64,000 nucleotides of DNA from G963666705 sp963666705 (GTDB taxonomy: Bacteria; Pseudomonadota; Alphaproteobacteria; CADEGL01): contig CAXXKO010000016.1 of assembly GCA_963666705.2 (NCBI GenBank), forward strand, positions 186,001-250,000. The letters run 5' to 3'. Shown here one piece after another: positions 52,279-61,384 of the stretch. The position numbers and the translations under genes are program-made. Each line of letters begins with the position of its first letter. Position 1 is the first letter of the stretch. The notes beneath the pieces were generated by a model. That model was not told where the DNA came from, made no database searches, and saw only the letters and a list, made by a program, of their open reading frames with translations.

Positions 52279-52983
52279 ATGAACCAGCTCATCCGCCTCG
52301 TGCTCGACATCGGGCCGCTCGCCGCCTTCTTCATCGCCTACAACCAGGCCGACATCATGGTCGCCACCGGCGTCTTCATGGTGGCCGTGGTGACGGCGCT
52401 CGGCGCCGGCTACGCGATCGAGCGGCGCATCGCCAAGATGCCGCTGGTGACGGCCGTCGTGGTGCTGGTGTTCGGCGGCCTCACCCTGTGGCTCGACGAC
52501 GAGACCTTCATCAAGCTCAAGCCGACGATCGTCTACCTGGTCTTCGCCGCCGCGCTGCTGGGCGGGCTCGCCGTTGGGCGCATGCTGCTCAAGCCGCTGT
52601 TCGAGTTGGCGTTCCAGCTCACCGATGCGGGCTGGCGCACGCTCTCGCTCCGTTGGGGCCTGTTCTTCATCGTCATGGCCGGGCTCAACGAGGCGATCTG
52701 GCGGACCATGTCGACCGACGACTGGGTCAGCTTCAAGGTGTTCGGCTTTCTGCCGCTCAGCTTTCTCTTCGCGCTCCTGCAGCTGCCGCTGATCCGGCGT
52801 ACCGCAGACCCGCCTCGGCGACGGCCCGGCGGACGGCGCCAAGGGCTCGGGTTAGCGTATCTTCGGCTTGGCCGGGGCTGGGCCGTTTCCCATCGTGGGA
52901 TTTGGCCGGGCGCGCGGCGCGGGGTAGACTTGCTTCGATCGGGGCGAACCGGAGAGGGGAGCACGGACGATGGCCCAGCCTAG
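52279..52983 (+). CDS. yciB: YciB/IspZ-like septation-associated membrane protein
   Basis: Inner-membrane protein with about five helices, YciB/IspZ family. It begins NQLIRLVLDIGPLAAFFIAY, and has the conserved KMPLVTAVVVLVFGGLTLWL, DETFIKLKPTIVYLVFA and FKVFGFLPLSFLFALLQLPLI. The family is usually about 180-200 residues. Here the frame continues to 234 with an Arg-rich tail overlapping the next gene by 14 bp. The tail looks non-native and suggests the original stop was lost by a small change. ATG at 52279. Confidence 0.87.
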   Translation: MNQLIRLVLDIGPLAAFFIAYNQADIMVATGVFMVAVVTALGAGYAIERRIAKMPLVTAVVVLVFGGLTLWLDDETFIKLKPTIVYLVFAAALLGGLAVGRMLLKPLFELAFQLTDAGWRTLSLRWGLFFIVMAGLNEAIWRTMSTDDWVSFKVFGFLPLSFLFALLQLPLIRRTADPPRRRPGGRRQGLGLAYLRLGRGWAVSHRGIWPGARRGVDLLRSGRTGEGSTDDGPA

Positions 52984-53860
52984 AATCGAGATGGTGGAGC
53001 CTTCCACGCCCGACGACCAGATCGACGGGATCCTCAAGCGCGACGGCTGCGTCGTGATCCACGATCTGGTCGAGCCGGCGGCGCTCGACGCCCTCTTCGC
53101 CGAGCTCGGCCCCTGGCTCGAGCGCGCCAAGGTCAGCACCGGCGACTTCACGGGCAAGAACACCAAGCGCATGCACGGCCTCGTGGCCAAGTCGCCCATG
53201 GTGGGCGAGATGCTGACCCACCCCAAGGTGACGGCCATCGTCGACCGCATGCTGGGGCCGTGGTGCGACACCTTCCAGCTCCAGGCCTGCTCGACCACCT
53301 CCATCGGCCCCGGCGCCAGGCCCCAGCCCCTGCACCGGGACGACCTGCTCTATCCCTTCAAGCACCCCATGGAGCGCAACGCCTGCTGTACCTTCTTCTG
53401 GGCACTGACCGACTTCACCAAGGAGAACGGGGCGACCCGCATCGTCCCCCGCAGCCAGGCCTGGGACGACGAGCGCGAGCCCCGCGAGGAGGAGACCGTG
53501 CAGGCCGTCATGCCGCGCGGCTCCGTCGCCTGCTTCACGGGCGCCACCTACCACGGCGGCAGCGCCAACACGACGAAGGACGAATGGCGCCACGCCATGT
53601 TCGCGGGCTACACCCTCGGCTGGCTGCGCCAGGAGGAGAACCAGTACCTGGTCTGCCCACCCCACGTCGCCAAGGACATGCCGGAGAAGGTGCAGCGCCT
53701 CATCGGCTACCAGATGCACAACCCCTTCCTCGGCTGGTACGACCTGCAGGACCCGATCGTCGCCTTGCACGACTACGAGGAGCTGTCATCGGGCGGCCAC
53801 GACCTGGTGGCCGAAGGCGTGCCCGTCGCCGCCCAGGCCGGACGGGTCAAACGGGCTTGA
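52970..53860 (+). CDS. Phytanoyl-CoA dioxygenase (PhyH) family protein
   Basis: Fe(II)/2-oxoglutarate dioxygenase of 296 residues. The double-stranded beta-helix carries the iron ligands HxD in PLHRDDLLYPF and the distal His in GATYHGGSANTT, and an Arg for 2-oxoglutarate is available in DEWRHAMFAGY. PhyH relatives hydroxylate lipids or small molecules, including ectoine and betaine-type compounds; the substrate here is unknown. ATG at 52970 follows GAGAGGGGAG. A strong hairpin follows the gene. Confidence 0.86.
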   Translation: MAQPRIEMVEPSTPDDQIDGILKRDGCVVIHDLVEPAALDALFAELGPWLERAKVSTGDFTGKNTKRMHGLVAKSPMVGEMLTHPKVTAIVDRMLGPWCDTFQLQACSTTSIGPGARPQPLHRDDLLYPFKHPMERNACCTFFWALTDFTKENGATRIVPRSQAWDDEREPREEETVQAVMPRGSVACFTGATYHGGSANTTKDEWRHAMFAGYTLGWLRQEENQYLVCPPHVAKDMPEKVQRLIGYQMHNPFLGWYDLQDPIVALHDYEELSSGGHDLVAEGVPVAAQAGRVKRA

Positions 53861-53889
53861 TGGCGACTCTCACAATGGAGGAGTAGCTT

Positions 53890-53916
53890 CCGGCGAGCCG
53901 GCTATCGGCTCGCCGG
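53890..53916. terminator. Hairpin between convergent PhyH and HNH genes
   Basis: An 11-bp perfect stem (ccggcgagccg/cggctcgccgg) with a gctat loop lies 30 bp after the PhyH stop and 72 bp from the HNH stop. It could terminate transcription from both sides. No T-run follows. Confidence 0.55.
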
Positions 53917-53987
53917 CAAGCCCGACAGGGCGCCCGAGCGCCAGCGAGGAGCCTTAGCGGCGCTCGAGCGTAAAAAGCCCCGAGCTA

Positions 53988-54545
53988 TCAGCCCGGGTCG
54001 AGCACGCTGTCCCAATACAGGAAATCGTGCCAGCTTTCGTGCAGGTAATTGGGCGGGAAGGCGCGGCCGCGCTCCTGCAACTCGTGGCTCGTCGGCGGGT
54101 GGGGCTTCTCCAGCGGACGCATGCCGGCTTCCCGCGCCAGGCGATTGCTCTTGCGCAGGTTGCAGCCGTTGCAGGCCGCGACCACGTTGTCCCAGGTCGT
54201 GCGTCCGCCGCGCGAGCGCGGCACCAGATGGTCGAAGGTGAGGTCCGGGGCGGGGAGCTGGTCGCCGCAATACTGGCAGCTGAAGCGGTCGCGCAGGAAG
54301 ACGTTGAAGCGGGTGAAGGCGGGCCGGCGCGAGAGGGTGATGTATTCCTTGAGTGCGATGACGCTGGGCAGGCGCATCGCCATGCTCGGCGAATGGACCA
54401 TCCGATCGTACTCGGAGACGATGTTGACACGGTCGAGGAACACGGCCTTGACCGTATCCTGCCAGGGCCAGAGCGAGAGCGGGAAATAACTGAGCGGCCG
54501 GAAGTCGGCATTGAGCACGAGGGCCGGCGAGCTGTCGAACGGCAC
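53988..54545 (-). CDS. HNH endonuclease family protein
   Basis: Protein of 185 residues. The start ALVLNADFRPLSYFPLSLW is typical of a widespread proteobacterial HNH family. The HNH core has CQYCG, DHLVPRSRGGRTTWDN and a second CxxC (CNGCN), giving a zinc-braced bba-metal fold. I chose GTG 54545 (HVPFDSSP) because AAGGAG lies eight bases upstream and conservation begins there. The cellular role is not defined; no phage or restriction context is seen. Confidence 0.85.
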   Translation of the reverse strand: MPFDSSPALVLNADFRPLSYFPLSLWPWQDTVKAVFLDRVNIVSEYDRMVHSPSMAMRLPSVIALKEYITLSRRPAFTRFNVFLRDRFSCQYCGDQLPAPDLTFDHLVPRSRGGRTTWDNVVAACNGCNLRKSNRLAREAGMRPLEKPHPPTSHELQERGRAFPPNYLHESWHDFLYWDSVLDPG

Positions 54546-54806
54546 GTGGAGTCGCTCCTTTCCGCCCCGGCGCCGGCCGCGCGTCGCGGACCGGCCTCCC
54601 CGAAGCGTGGCAATCATGCCCAGTCGCCCGGCAAAAGACAACCAGCGGGCCAGCGCGGGGCGGCCACTCGTTTCCGGCCGGCCGCCGCCCCAATCACCTT
54701 TCCGTGTGTGCCCGGATCGAGCGCTTGATTCGCCCGGCCGTGCCGGCATGGTAGGGATCGTCGCGCGTCGCCCGGCGGGGCGGCGCGAAGCCAGCCAGGA
54801 CAGAAG

Positions 54807-55340
54807 ATGGAGTCACAGCACATGACGGAAAAGCTGACGGCGGGCGCGAGCCTGCCCGAGATAGCGCTCCCACGTGTGGGCGGCGGCGAGGTCAAGCTCG
54901 GCGGCGGTCGCGAGCGCTGGCAGTTGGTGGTGGTCTATCGCGGCCGCCACTGCCCGATCTGTTCGCGCTACCTGGCCAAGCTCGAGGGCCTCAGGGAGGC
55001 GTTCGACGCGGCCGGCACGGATGTGGTCGCGGTCTCGGCCGATAGCGCGGCGCAGGGGGCGTCCGCGGTCGAGGACTGGGGCCTCGGCTTCGATGTCGGC
55101 TACGGCCTGGATCGCGACCAGATGGGCGCCCTCGGCCTCTATATCTCCGATCCGCGGTCCGAGGCCGAGACCGACCACCAATTCCCCGAGCCGGGCCTCT
55201 TCCTCGTCAATCCCGAGGGCAAGGCGCACATCATCGACGTCTCGAACGCGCCGTTCTCCCGTCCCGACCTCGAAGGCATCGCCAGTGCGGTCGCCTTCAT
55301 CCAGGAGAAGGGCTACCCGATCAGGGGCACGGCCGCCTGA
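54807..55340 (+). CDS. AhpC/TSA-type peroxiredoxin-like protein
   Basis: Thioredoxin-fold protein of 172-177 residues. The active site reads YRGRHCPICSRYLAKL, so the peroxidatic-position Cys is followed by a second Cys in a CxxC, as in PrxL/AhpC-like families. Conserved Arg and the cis-Pro region FPEPGLFLVNPEG are present. It probably reduces peroxides or disulfides in the cytoplasm. Start is ATG 54807 or ATG 54822. Confidence 0.85.
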   Translation: MESQHMTEKLTAGASLPEIALPRVGGGEVKLGGGRERWQLVVVYRGRHCPICSRYLAKLEGLREAFDAAGTDVVAVSADSAAQGASAVEDWGLGFDVGYGLDRDQMGALGLYISDPRSEAETDHQFPEPGLFLVNPEGKAHIIDVSNAPFSRPDLEGIASAVAFIQEKGYPIRGTAA

Positions 55341-55354
55341 ACGTTTCCCGGGGC

Positions 55355-56317
55355 TCAGGCGCCGCCGTCGACGAGCGCCTTGAGCCTTTCGGTGGCCCCC
55401 ACCAACGCCGCGCGGATGCCGGGCTCCATGGCCGAGTGGCCGGCGTCGGGGATGATGCGGTAGTCCGCCTCGGGCCAGGCGCGGGCCAGCTCGTCCGCCG
55501 TGGTGATGGGGCAGACGATGTCGTAGCGCCCCTGCACGATCGCCGCCGGCAGGTGGCGGATGCGGTCGAGGCCGTCGAGGATCGCGCCGTCGGCCATGAA
55601 GATGCCGTTCATGAAGTAATGGGCTTCGATCCGCGCCAAGCCGAGGGCCAAGGTGCTGGACTTGAAGCCGGCCACGGTCTCGGGGCTCGGCAGGAGCGTG
55701 GAGCAGGCGCCCTCGTAGCTGCTCCAGGCATGGGCGGCGGGCATGTGGATGGCCGGGTCGGGATCGATCAGCCGGCGGTGGTAGTTGCCGAGGATGTCGG
55801 CGCGCTCCGCCACGGGCAGGAGCTCGGCGAAGGCGCGCCACGCCTCCGGATACACGCCGCCCATGCCGTAGAGGAACCAGTCGATCTCGAACTTGCGGCA
55901 GAGGAAGATGCCGCGCATGATCAGGCCCAGGCAGCGCTCGGGATGGGCCTCGGCATAGGCGAGGGCGAGCGTGCTGCCCCACGAGCCGCCGAAGATCAGC
56001 CAGCGCTCGATGCCGAGATGGGCGCGCAGGCGCTCCATGTCCTCGATCAGGTGCTGGGTGGTGTTGTCCTCGATCTCGCCCAGGGGCGTCGAGCGCCCGG
56101 CGCCGCGCTGGTCGAAGATGACGATGCGCCAGTGACCGGGGTCGAAGAACCGGCGGTGCGCGGCGCCCGCCCCGGCACCCGGGCCGCCGTGCAGGAAGAC
56201 GGCCGGCACGCCGTCGGGCCTGCCCGACTGCTCCCAGTACATGGCGTGGCGCGCGTCGAGCTCGAGCATGCCGGATTCGTAGGGTGCGATGGATGGATAG
56301 AGCTCGCGTCGCGCCAT
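55355..56317 (-). CDS. pip: Prolyl iminopeptidase
   Basis: Alpha/beta hydrolase of 320 residues that removes N-terminal proline. Family marks are the oxyanion loop FLHGGPGAG, DQRGAGRS, the nucleophile elbow GGSWGSTLALAYA with Ser, the cap domain, Asp in IVQGRYDIVCP and His in PDAGHSAMEPG. The length matches the S33 peptidase family. ATG at 56317. It converges with the peroxiredoxin gene. Confidence 0.9.
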   Translation of the reverse strand: MARRELYPSIAPYESGMLELDARHAMYWEQSGRPDGVPAVFLHGGPGAGAGAAHRRFFDPGHWRIVIFDQRGAGRSTPLGEIEDNTTQHLIEDMERLRAHLGIERWLIFGGSWGSTLALAYAEAHPERCLGLIMRGIFLCRKFEIDWFLYGMGGVYPEAWRAFAELLPVAERADILGNYHRRLIDPDPAIHMPAAHAWSSYEGACSTLLPSPETVAGFKSSTLALGLARIEAHYFMNGIFMADGAILDGLDRIRHLPAAIVQGRYDIVCPITTADELARAWPEADYRIIPDAGHSAMEPGIRAALVGATERLKALVDGGA

Positions 56318-56425
56318 CTTCGGCCTTCCTCTTCCATTTCCCGGTTGAGACCGGGCGCCTAGTCGCGACTATGATAGACCGGAGCCGGCGCGAGACCAGT
56401 GCAAGGTAGCAGAAATGCGGCCACC

Positions 56426-57208
56426 ATGACCCGATTGTCCGTCAACCCGATCGCGCTCCTCTTCGTCCTGGCGCTCGGCTCGGCCGCCTTTGCGGCACCC
56501 CTCGAGGAGGGCGGGTCGGGGCGCGTGGTCGAGGTCGTGGACGGCGATACCCTGGTGCTCGACGACGGCCGGCAGGTGCGCCTCGTCGGCATCCAGGCGC
56601 CCAAGCTGCCCCTCGGCCGGCCGGGTTTCGAGGCCTGGCCCCTCGGCGAGAAATCGAAGGCGGCGCTCGAGGCGCTCGTGCTCGGCCGCGTGGTCAGCCT
56701 GCGCCACGGCGGACGCCGGATAGACCGGCACGGGCGCGCCCTCGCGCACCTCTTCGACGAGGACGGCATCTGGATTCAGGGCGCCCTCCTCGATAAGGGC
56801 ATGGCCCGGGTCTATAGCTTCGCCGACAACCGCGCCCTCGTCCCCGTGATGCTCGCGCACGAGCGGGCGGCGCAGGCGAGCGGCCGCGGCATCTGGGGGA
56901 ACCCCTTCTATGCGGTGCGCGCGCCCGGCGAGACGGAGCGGTTCATCGGCAGCTTTCAGATCGTCGGGGGCCTGGTGCTGGACGCGGCCGTGGTCAAGCG
57001 CCGCGGCTACCTCAACTTCGGCCCCGATTGGCGCACCGACTTTACCGTCTCCATCGGCCCCCGCGACCGCGCCGCCTTCACCGAATCCGGCATCGATATC
57101 GAGGCCTATGCGGGCCAGCGCGTGCGGGTGAGAGGCTGGATAAAATCGTTCAACGGCCCCATGATCGAGGCCACGCATCCCGAACAGATCGAGGTGCTGT
57201 CCGAATGA
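56426..57208 (+). CDS. Secreted thermonuclease (SNase)-family protein
   Basis: Protein of 260 residues with a signal peptide (IALLFVLALGSAAFA). An SNase-like OB fold follows: VVEVVDGDTLVLDDGRQVRLVGIQ, the RRIDRHGRALAHLF Arg/Asp region and the helical GMARVYSF. A C-terminal domain of about 90 residues looks like a second OB-fold or nucleic-acid binding region. The catalytic Arg/Glu pair of staphylococcal nuclease is only partly visible (APKLPLGRPG in place of the usual APE), so nuclease activity is uncertain. Its stop overlaps the next gene (ATGA). Confidence 0.82.
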   Translation: MTRLSVNPIALLFVLALGSAAFAAPLEEGGSGRVVEVVDGDTLVLDDGRQVRLVGIQAPKLPLGRPGFEAWPLGEKSKAALEALVLGRVVSLRHGGRRIDRHGRALAHLFDEDGIWIQGALLDKGMARVYSFADNRALVPVMLAHERAAQASGRGIWGNPFYAVRAPGETERFIGSFQIVGGLVLDAAVVKRRGYLNFGPDWRTDFTVSIGPRDRAAFTESGIDIEAYAGQRVRVRGWIKSFNGPMIEATHPEQIEVLSE

Positions 57209-58698
57209 GCGCCGCGCGAACCATTATCCGATCGTGGCGCCGTGCCATCTCGGCCGCCGTTGCCGCTGGCCTGCTCGCCGCCACTCTCGGCGCCTGCGCC
57301 GTCAACCCCGCGACCGGTGAGCAGACCTTCACCGCCTTCATGTCGCCGGCGGAGGAACAGCGGCTCGGCGGGCAGGAGCATCCCAAGATCGTCACCGAGT
57401 TCGGCGGCGGATATCACGATCCGGGCGTGCGCGCCTATGTCGACGGCATTGGCCGGCGGCTCGCGCGCGTCTCGGAGCAGCCGGGCCTGCCATTCACCTT
57501 CACGGTGCTCAACAGCGACGTGGTCAACGCCTTCGCCCTGCCGGGCGGCTACGTCTACGTCACCGCGGGGCTCATGGCCCTGGCCAACAACGAGGCCGAG
57601 CTCGCCGGCGTCATCGGCCACGAGATCGGCCACGTGACCGCGCGCCACACGGCCGAGCGCTACAGCCAGGCGGTGATCGCGCAGCTCGGCGTCGGCCTCC
57701 TCGGCGCCATCACCGGCGGCCAGGCGGCGGGCGACCTCGCCGGCCTCGGCGCCGGCGCCTACCTCTCGGGCTATTCGCGCGGCCAGGAATCGGGCGCCGA
57801 TATGCTCGGGGTGCGCTACATGGCGCGGGCCGGCTACGACTCCAGCGCCATGGCTTCCTTCCTCTCGAGCCTCGCGGGCGAGAGTGCCGTCGAGAACCTG
57901 ATCCTGGGGCGCGATGGCGGCGACCGGTTCAGCCTCTTCACCACCCACCCGCGCACCGAGCAACGCATCGAGGACGCCATCCAGCTGGTGGCCCAGCATG
58001 CCCCGGCCGGGGGGGAGCCATACCTCGGCGCCGCCCCATACCTCGAAGCGATCGACGGCCTCTATTACGGCGGCGACCCCCAGAACGGCTTCATCCGCGG
58101 CCGCGCCTTCATCCACCCGGCACTGCGCTTCCGCTTCGCGGTCCCCCAGGGCTTCCAAATCTTCAACAGCACCGAGATGGTGAGCGCCATCGGCCCGGAC
58201 GAATCGCGCATCCTGTTCGATTCGGCCCCCGAGCAGGTGCGCGGCCCCATGGTGGGCTACCTGACGCGGGTTTGGGCGCCCACATTGGTGCTCCAGCAGG
58301 TGGAGACGATCGCCATCAATGGCATGGAGGCGGGGACCGGGACGGTGCGGGCCAGCACCAGTGGCGGCGCCCTCGACTTGCGCCTCATCGCCATCCGCTA
58401 CAGCCAGGAACGCATCTACCGGTTCCTGTTCATGAGCCGGCCGCGCACGACCGCCTCGCTCACCGCCGGCTTCCGGCGCACCACCTACAGCTTCCAGGCC
58501 ATGAGCGCCAACCAGGCGAGCCAGGCCCAGCCGCTCCGCGTCCGGGTCCGCAAGGTGCGGCAAGGCGAGACGGTCGCCGGCCTCGCCCGCCGCATGCCCT
58601 TCGACGAATACCAGGTCCAGCGCTTCCTCGCCCTGAACGGCATGAAACCCGGCGAGGGTGTCGTCCCCGGCCAGTCCGTCAAGATCATCGCCAACTGA
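57205..58698 (+). CDS. M48 zinc metalloprotease lipoprotein with C-terminal LysM-like domain
   Basis: Protein of 497 residues. A signal with lipobox (LGAC) points to a periplasmic lipoprotein. The M48 domain has HEIGH in GVIGHEIGHVTARHTAERYS and the downstream Glu in GQESGADMLGVRYM. The C-terminal part contains a beta domain and a last segment (VRQGETVAGLARRMPFDEYQ, then NGMKPGEGVVPGQSVKI) like a LysM or LysM-related motif, suggesting peptidoglycan binding. Resembles BepA/LoiP-type envelope quality-control proteases. ATG overlaps the SNase gene stop. Confidence 0.88.
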   Translation: MSAARTIIRSWRRAISAAVAAGLLAATLGACAVNPATGEQTFTAFMSPAEEQRLGGQEHPKIVTEFGGGYHDPGVRAYVDGIGRRLARVSEQPGLPFTFTVLNSDVVNAFALPGGYVYVTAGLMALANNEAELAGVIGHEIGHVTARHTAERYSQAVIAQLGVGLLGAITGGQAAGDLAGLGAGAYLSGYSRGQESGADMLGVRYMARAGYDSSAMASFLSSLAGESAVENLILGRDGGDRFSLFTTHPRTEQRIEDAIQLVAQHAPAGGEPYLGAAPYLEAIDGLYYGGDPQNGFIRGRAFIHPALRFRFAVPQGFQIFNSTEMVSAIGPDESRILFDSAPEQVRGPMVGYLTRVWAPTLVLQQVETIAINGMEAGTGTVRASTSGGALDLRLIAIRYSQERIYRFLFMSRPRTTASLTAGFRRTTYSFQAMSANQASQAQPLRVRVRKVRQGETVAGLARRMPFDEYQVQRFLALNGMKPGEGVVPGQSVKIIAN

Positions 58699-58858
58699 CC
58701 CCGTTGCCTATGGCGGCGGGCGGACGCCGCCGCTCACGGTGTGCGGTCGAAGGCCCCGGCGATTCGCCCGTAGGGGAGGCCGGCGCAGGCGCGGACCATA
58801 CGACCCGCTGCCGTGAGCGCCAAAAGGTGACAGCAGATCCATTCAAAATGGAACCGCC

Positions 58859-60070
58859 CTAACCGAGCGTCTCCATATCGGACATGACGAGCTGGTTGAA
58901 GCGATGGTGGAGCGCGTCCCAGAGGGGCGCGTAGAAATGCTGCCGCCAGACCGGGGATGAGCGGCCCTGTTGCACCGCTTCTATGGCCAGTTGGTCCTCA
59001 TAGTGGACGATCTTGAAGCGCTCCAGCTGCTCGTGTTCCACGTCGAGAAAGTTGCCCGCCGCCAGCGCCTCCGGCCGGTAGAACCGCAAGTGCATCAGGT
59101 GGGTCAGATCCGGCGCCACCGGAATCGCGATGTTGACCTTCACCATGGCGTCGCGCAGGGGCACGTTCAGATTGGGATAGAGCGTGGTGAAGAAGCCGAG
59201 CTCCGGCTGTTGGCTCGGGTCGGGGCCCGCCATCGGGAGGGCCATGGGGTCGTAGGTGCGGCCGGTCTCGGCGCGCCTGTGGCTGAAAGCCACGAGACAG
59301 CCGTCGAGATAGGTCTCGAACTTCGCCCGGCCCTCTTCGTCGACCCTCGGCACCTCCGGCGACTTGCGGTAGAACGCGTGGGTGAACGCCTCGTGCAGGA
59401 TGTTGATCGAGGCGTTCTCCTGATAGGTCTTCCAGTTCGCGGCGACCGTGCGCTCCTCGATGAGCGGGCGCCCGTCCCCGTCGACCGCCGGCACCAGCTC
59501 TTCGACGGCGTAGTGCCCGCCGACCGTGCCCACCCAGGGCCGAAGCCAGGCATCGACACCCTCCGCTCGGCCACCCAAGTTGATGAAGAGAGTGCCGAGC
59601 CGGACGTCCGAGCGGATCTCGACGAGGTTGCCGTCACGCCCGCCCAATCCTTCGGGCCCGCAATCCGGATCGCCGTTCCAATAGGGTGCCGCAATCAACT
59701 GGCCGCCGAGGTCGTAGCGCCAACCGTGGTAATAGGTGTCGATATGGTCGAGGCCCTTGGCCTCGTTTCTCACCGCAATGCATCCGTCAAAGGGACAAAT
59801 ATTGTGAAAGACCCGCAAGCGGGCGTCGGTCCCGCGCACCGCGACGAGAGGCATCCCGAACAGCTCGAAGGGCTTCGCGTCGCCAGGGTCCGGCAAGACG
59901 CATTCGAACATGACCGCCGTCCAACGGGCGCTGAAGACGCGCTCGACCTCGAGCTCGAACCACGCGGTCGAGGCATAGGCCTGGGCCGGCAGGGTCATGG
60001 CGCTCTCGATGGGCGCCATGACCGCGTCCCGCTCCGCCCGCGTAATCACCTGGCTCAATGTCTCGTCCAT
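58859..60070 (-). CDS. Rieske-oxygenase-like protein with degenerate [2Fe-2S] site
   Basis: Alpha-subunit-type protein of 403 residues. The overall Rieske oxygenase architecture is clear, but the cluster motif is altered. The first half reads C92-P-F94 (His replaced by Phe) and the second T112-Y-Y-H115 (Cys replaced by Thr), so two of four ligands are missing. In the catalytic domain His226 and His231 (ILHEAFTHAFY) remain, while the bridging Asp position is Asn223. A normal Rieske cluster cannot form, so electron transfer must differ or the protein is not an oxygenase. ATG at 60070 follows AGGGGAAG, and it lies 11 bp after the amine oxidase gene. Confidence 0.82.
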   Translation of the reverse strand: MDETLSQVITRAERDAVMAPIESAMTLPAQAYASTAWFELEVERVFSARWTAVMFECVLPDPGDAKPFELFGMPLVAVRGTDARLRVFHNICPFDGCIAVRNEAKGLDHIDTYYHGWRYDLGGQLIAAPYWNGDPDCGPEGLGGRDGNLVEIRSDVRLGTLFINLGGRAEGVDAWLRPWVGTVGGHYAVEELVPAVDGDGRPLIEERTVAANWKTYQENASINILHEAFTHAFYRKSPEVPRVDEEGRAKFETYLDGCLVAFSHRRAETGRTYDPMALPMAGPDPSQQPELGFFTTLYPNLNVPLRDAMVKVNIAIPVAPDLTHLMHLRFYRPEALAAGNFLDVEHEQLERFKIVHYEDQLAIEAVQQGRSSPVWRQHFYAPLWDALHHRFNQLVMSDMETLG

Positions 60071-60081
60071 TCCGCTTCCCC

Positions 60082-61368
60082 TCAACCTTCACCGAGCGAC
60101 TGAATGACGGCCTCGACCGCCGACTCGGCGGAACCGACCGCGCCGTCCATCTGGCCGACGAAGCGCGCCGAGGTTTCTGCACCCGCCCAACGCACCCGGC
60201 CGACAGGCTTTCGAAGCGCCTCGCCCCACGCGGTCCACGCGCCGGTCGTCATGAACGAGTTGCACCCACGGCTCCACGGCTCCGCGGCCCAGTACACTTC
60301 GTCATATCCCGCCGGCTGTTGGGCGCGCGACCCCAGGCTTTTTGCCAGCTCTTGGAGGATCGCGGCGCGGCGCTCGGCCGGGGTCAGCGACCACAGCTCT
60401 CGCGACCGGCGAATGGAAACCAAGCCGGCGTATGCCGCCGGCCTCGATTCGCCCCCTTCGTCCCACATGACCAGGTCATCGGACGCGACGAGACCGATGT
60501 TCCCTTCGCGCCAGAACGGCTCCTCGTAGAGCACGGCGACCGCGATCTTGCCGCGGATTGGCATGCGCTGGGTGAGATAATCGCGCTTGGGCGGCAAGGG
60601 GGGATCGTAGTTGAGGCGCCCGGCAAGCGTGGGCGGCAGGGTGACGATGACATTCCTCGCGCTGACCGCCGTGGTGCCCGAGCCGAGCATGACGCCGCTT
60701 GCATCCTGCCTCACGTCATGCACCGGCGTGTCGAGCGAGATCGCATCGCCGAGCCGCTCGGCGAGCCGATCGGTCAAGGCATGGGCACCGCCGACGAACA
60801 TCTCGCTGTCGTGCGCCGGCCCATCCAAACCGAGAATTGCGGCGAGCCCGCCATTCGAATGCAGATAGAACGCCGTGTGGAGGAACGAGACGTCCTGCGG
60901 CTCCGGAAGAAAGCTGCACAGCACCCGCCCGATCGCGCGCGCAGTATTGCCGTCGAAGGAATCGTCCAGCCATGTGGCGAGTGTCTGACTGTCCCACCGC
61001 GATGCATCGGCAGCCCTCCACGGGGCCTCGAGTGGCACCGTCAGCGCAACCTCGTCGAGCCGGCGCACGGCCGCCACGAGCGCCGGTTCGGTGCCAAGGC
61101 GGGCCTGTGTCGCGTTGTCGAGGGACGGGTTCGGGCGTGATTCGACGCCGAGCTCGGCGGCGAGAGCCTTCACCCGGTCCTGTCCGGGGCCGATCCAACG
61201 GCCGCCGAGTTGCACGGTGCGCTCGCCGACGTCGAATCCGTAAATCCGTCCGCCAACGCGGTCCTGGGCCTCCAGGACTCGGACCGTCCATCCCGCCTGC
61301 GTCAAGCGCCATGCCGCCGTCAACCCGGCCAATCCGGCACCGACCACGGCCACGTCCACGTCCGTCAT
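60082..61368 (-). CDS. Flavin-containing amine oxidase
   Basis: FAD-dependent amine oxidoreductase of 428 residues (monoamine-oxidase fold). The dinucleotide site VAVVGAGLAGLTAAWRL, the VRVLEAQDRVGGRI segment, GGRWIGPGQDR and the C-terminal VRWAGAETSARFVGQMDGA are all present. A Cys in SRGCNSFMTTG is close to where MAO-type enzymes attach FAD, but attachment cannot be shown. It should oxidise an amine to an imine/aldehyde. ATG at 61368. It is in one minus-strand operon with the alpha/beta hydrolase and the degenerate Rieske gene. Confidence 0.88.
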   Translation of the reverse strand: MTDVDVAVVGAGLAGLTAAWRLTQAGWTVRVLEAQDRVGGRIYGFDVGERTVQLGGRWIGPGQDRVKALAAELGVESRPNPSLDNATQARLGTEPALVAAVRRLDEVALTVPLEAPWRAADASRWDSQTLATWLDDSFDGNTARAIGRVLCSFLPEPQDVSFLHTAFYLHSNGGLAAILGLDGPAHDSEMFVGGAHALTDRLAERLGDAISLDTPVHDVRQDASGVMLGSGTTAVSARNVIVTLPPTLAGRLNYDPPLPPKRDYLTQRMPIRGKIAVAVLYEEPFWREGNIGLVASDDLVMWDEGGESRPAAYAGLVSIRRSRELWSLTPAERRAAILQELAKSLGSRAQQPAGYDEVYWAAEPWSRGCNSFMTTGAWTAWGEALRKPVGRVRWAGAETSARFVGQMDGAVGSAESAVEAVIQSLGEG

Positions 61369-61384
61369 CGTCTTGGCCGTTGCG

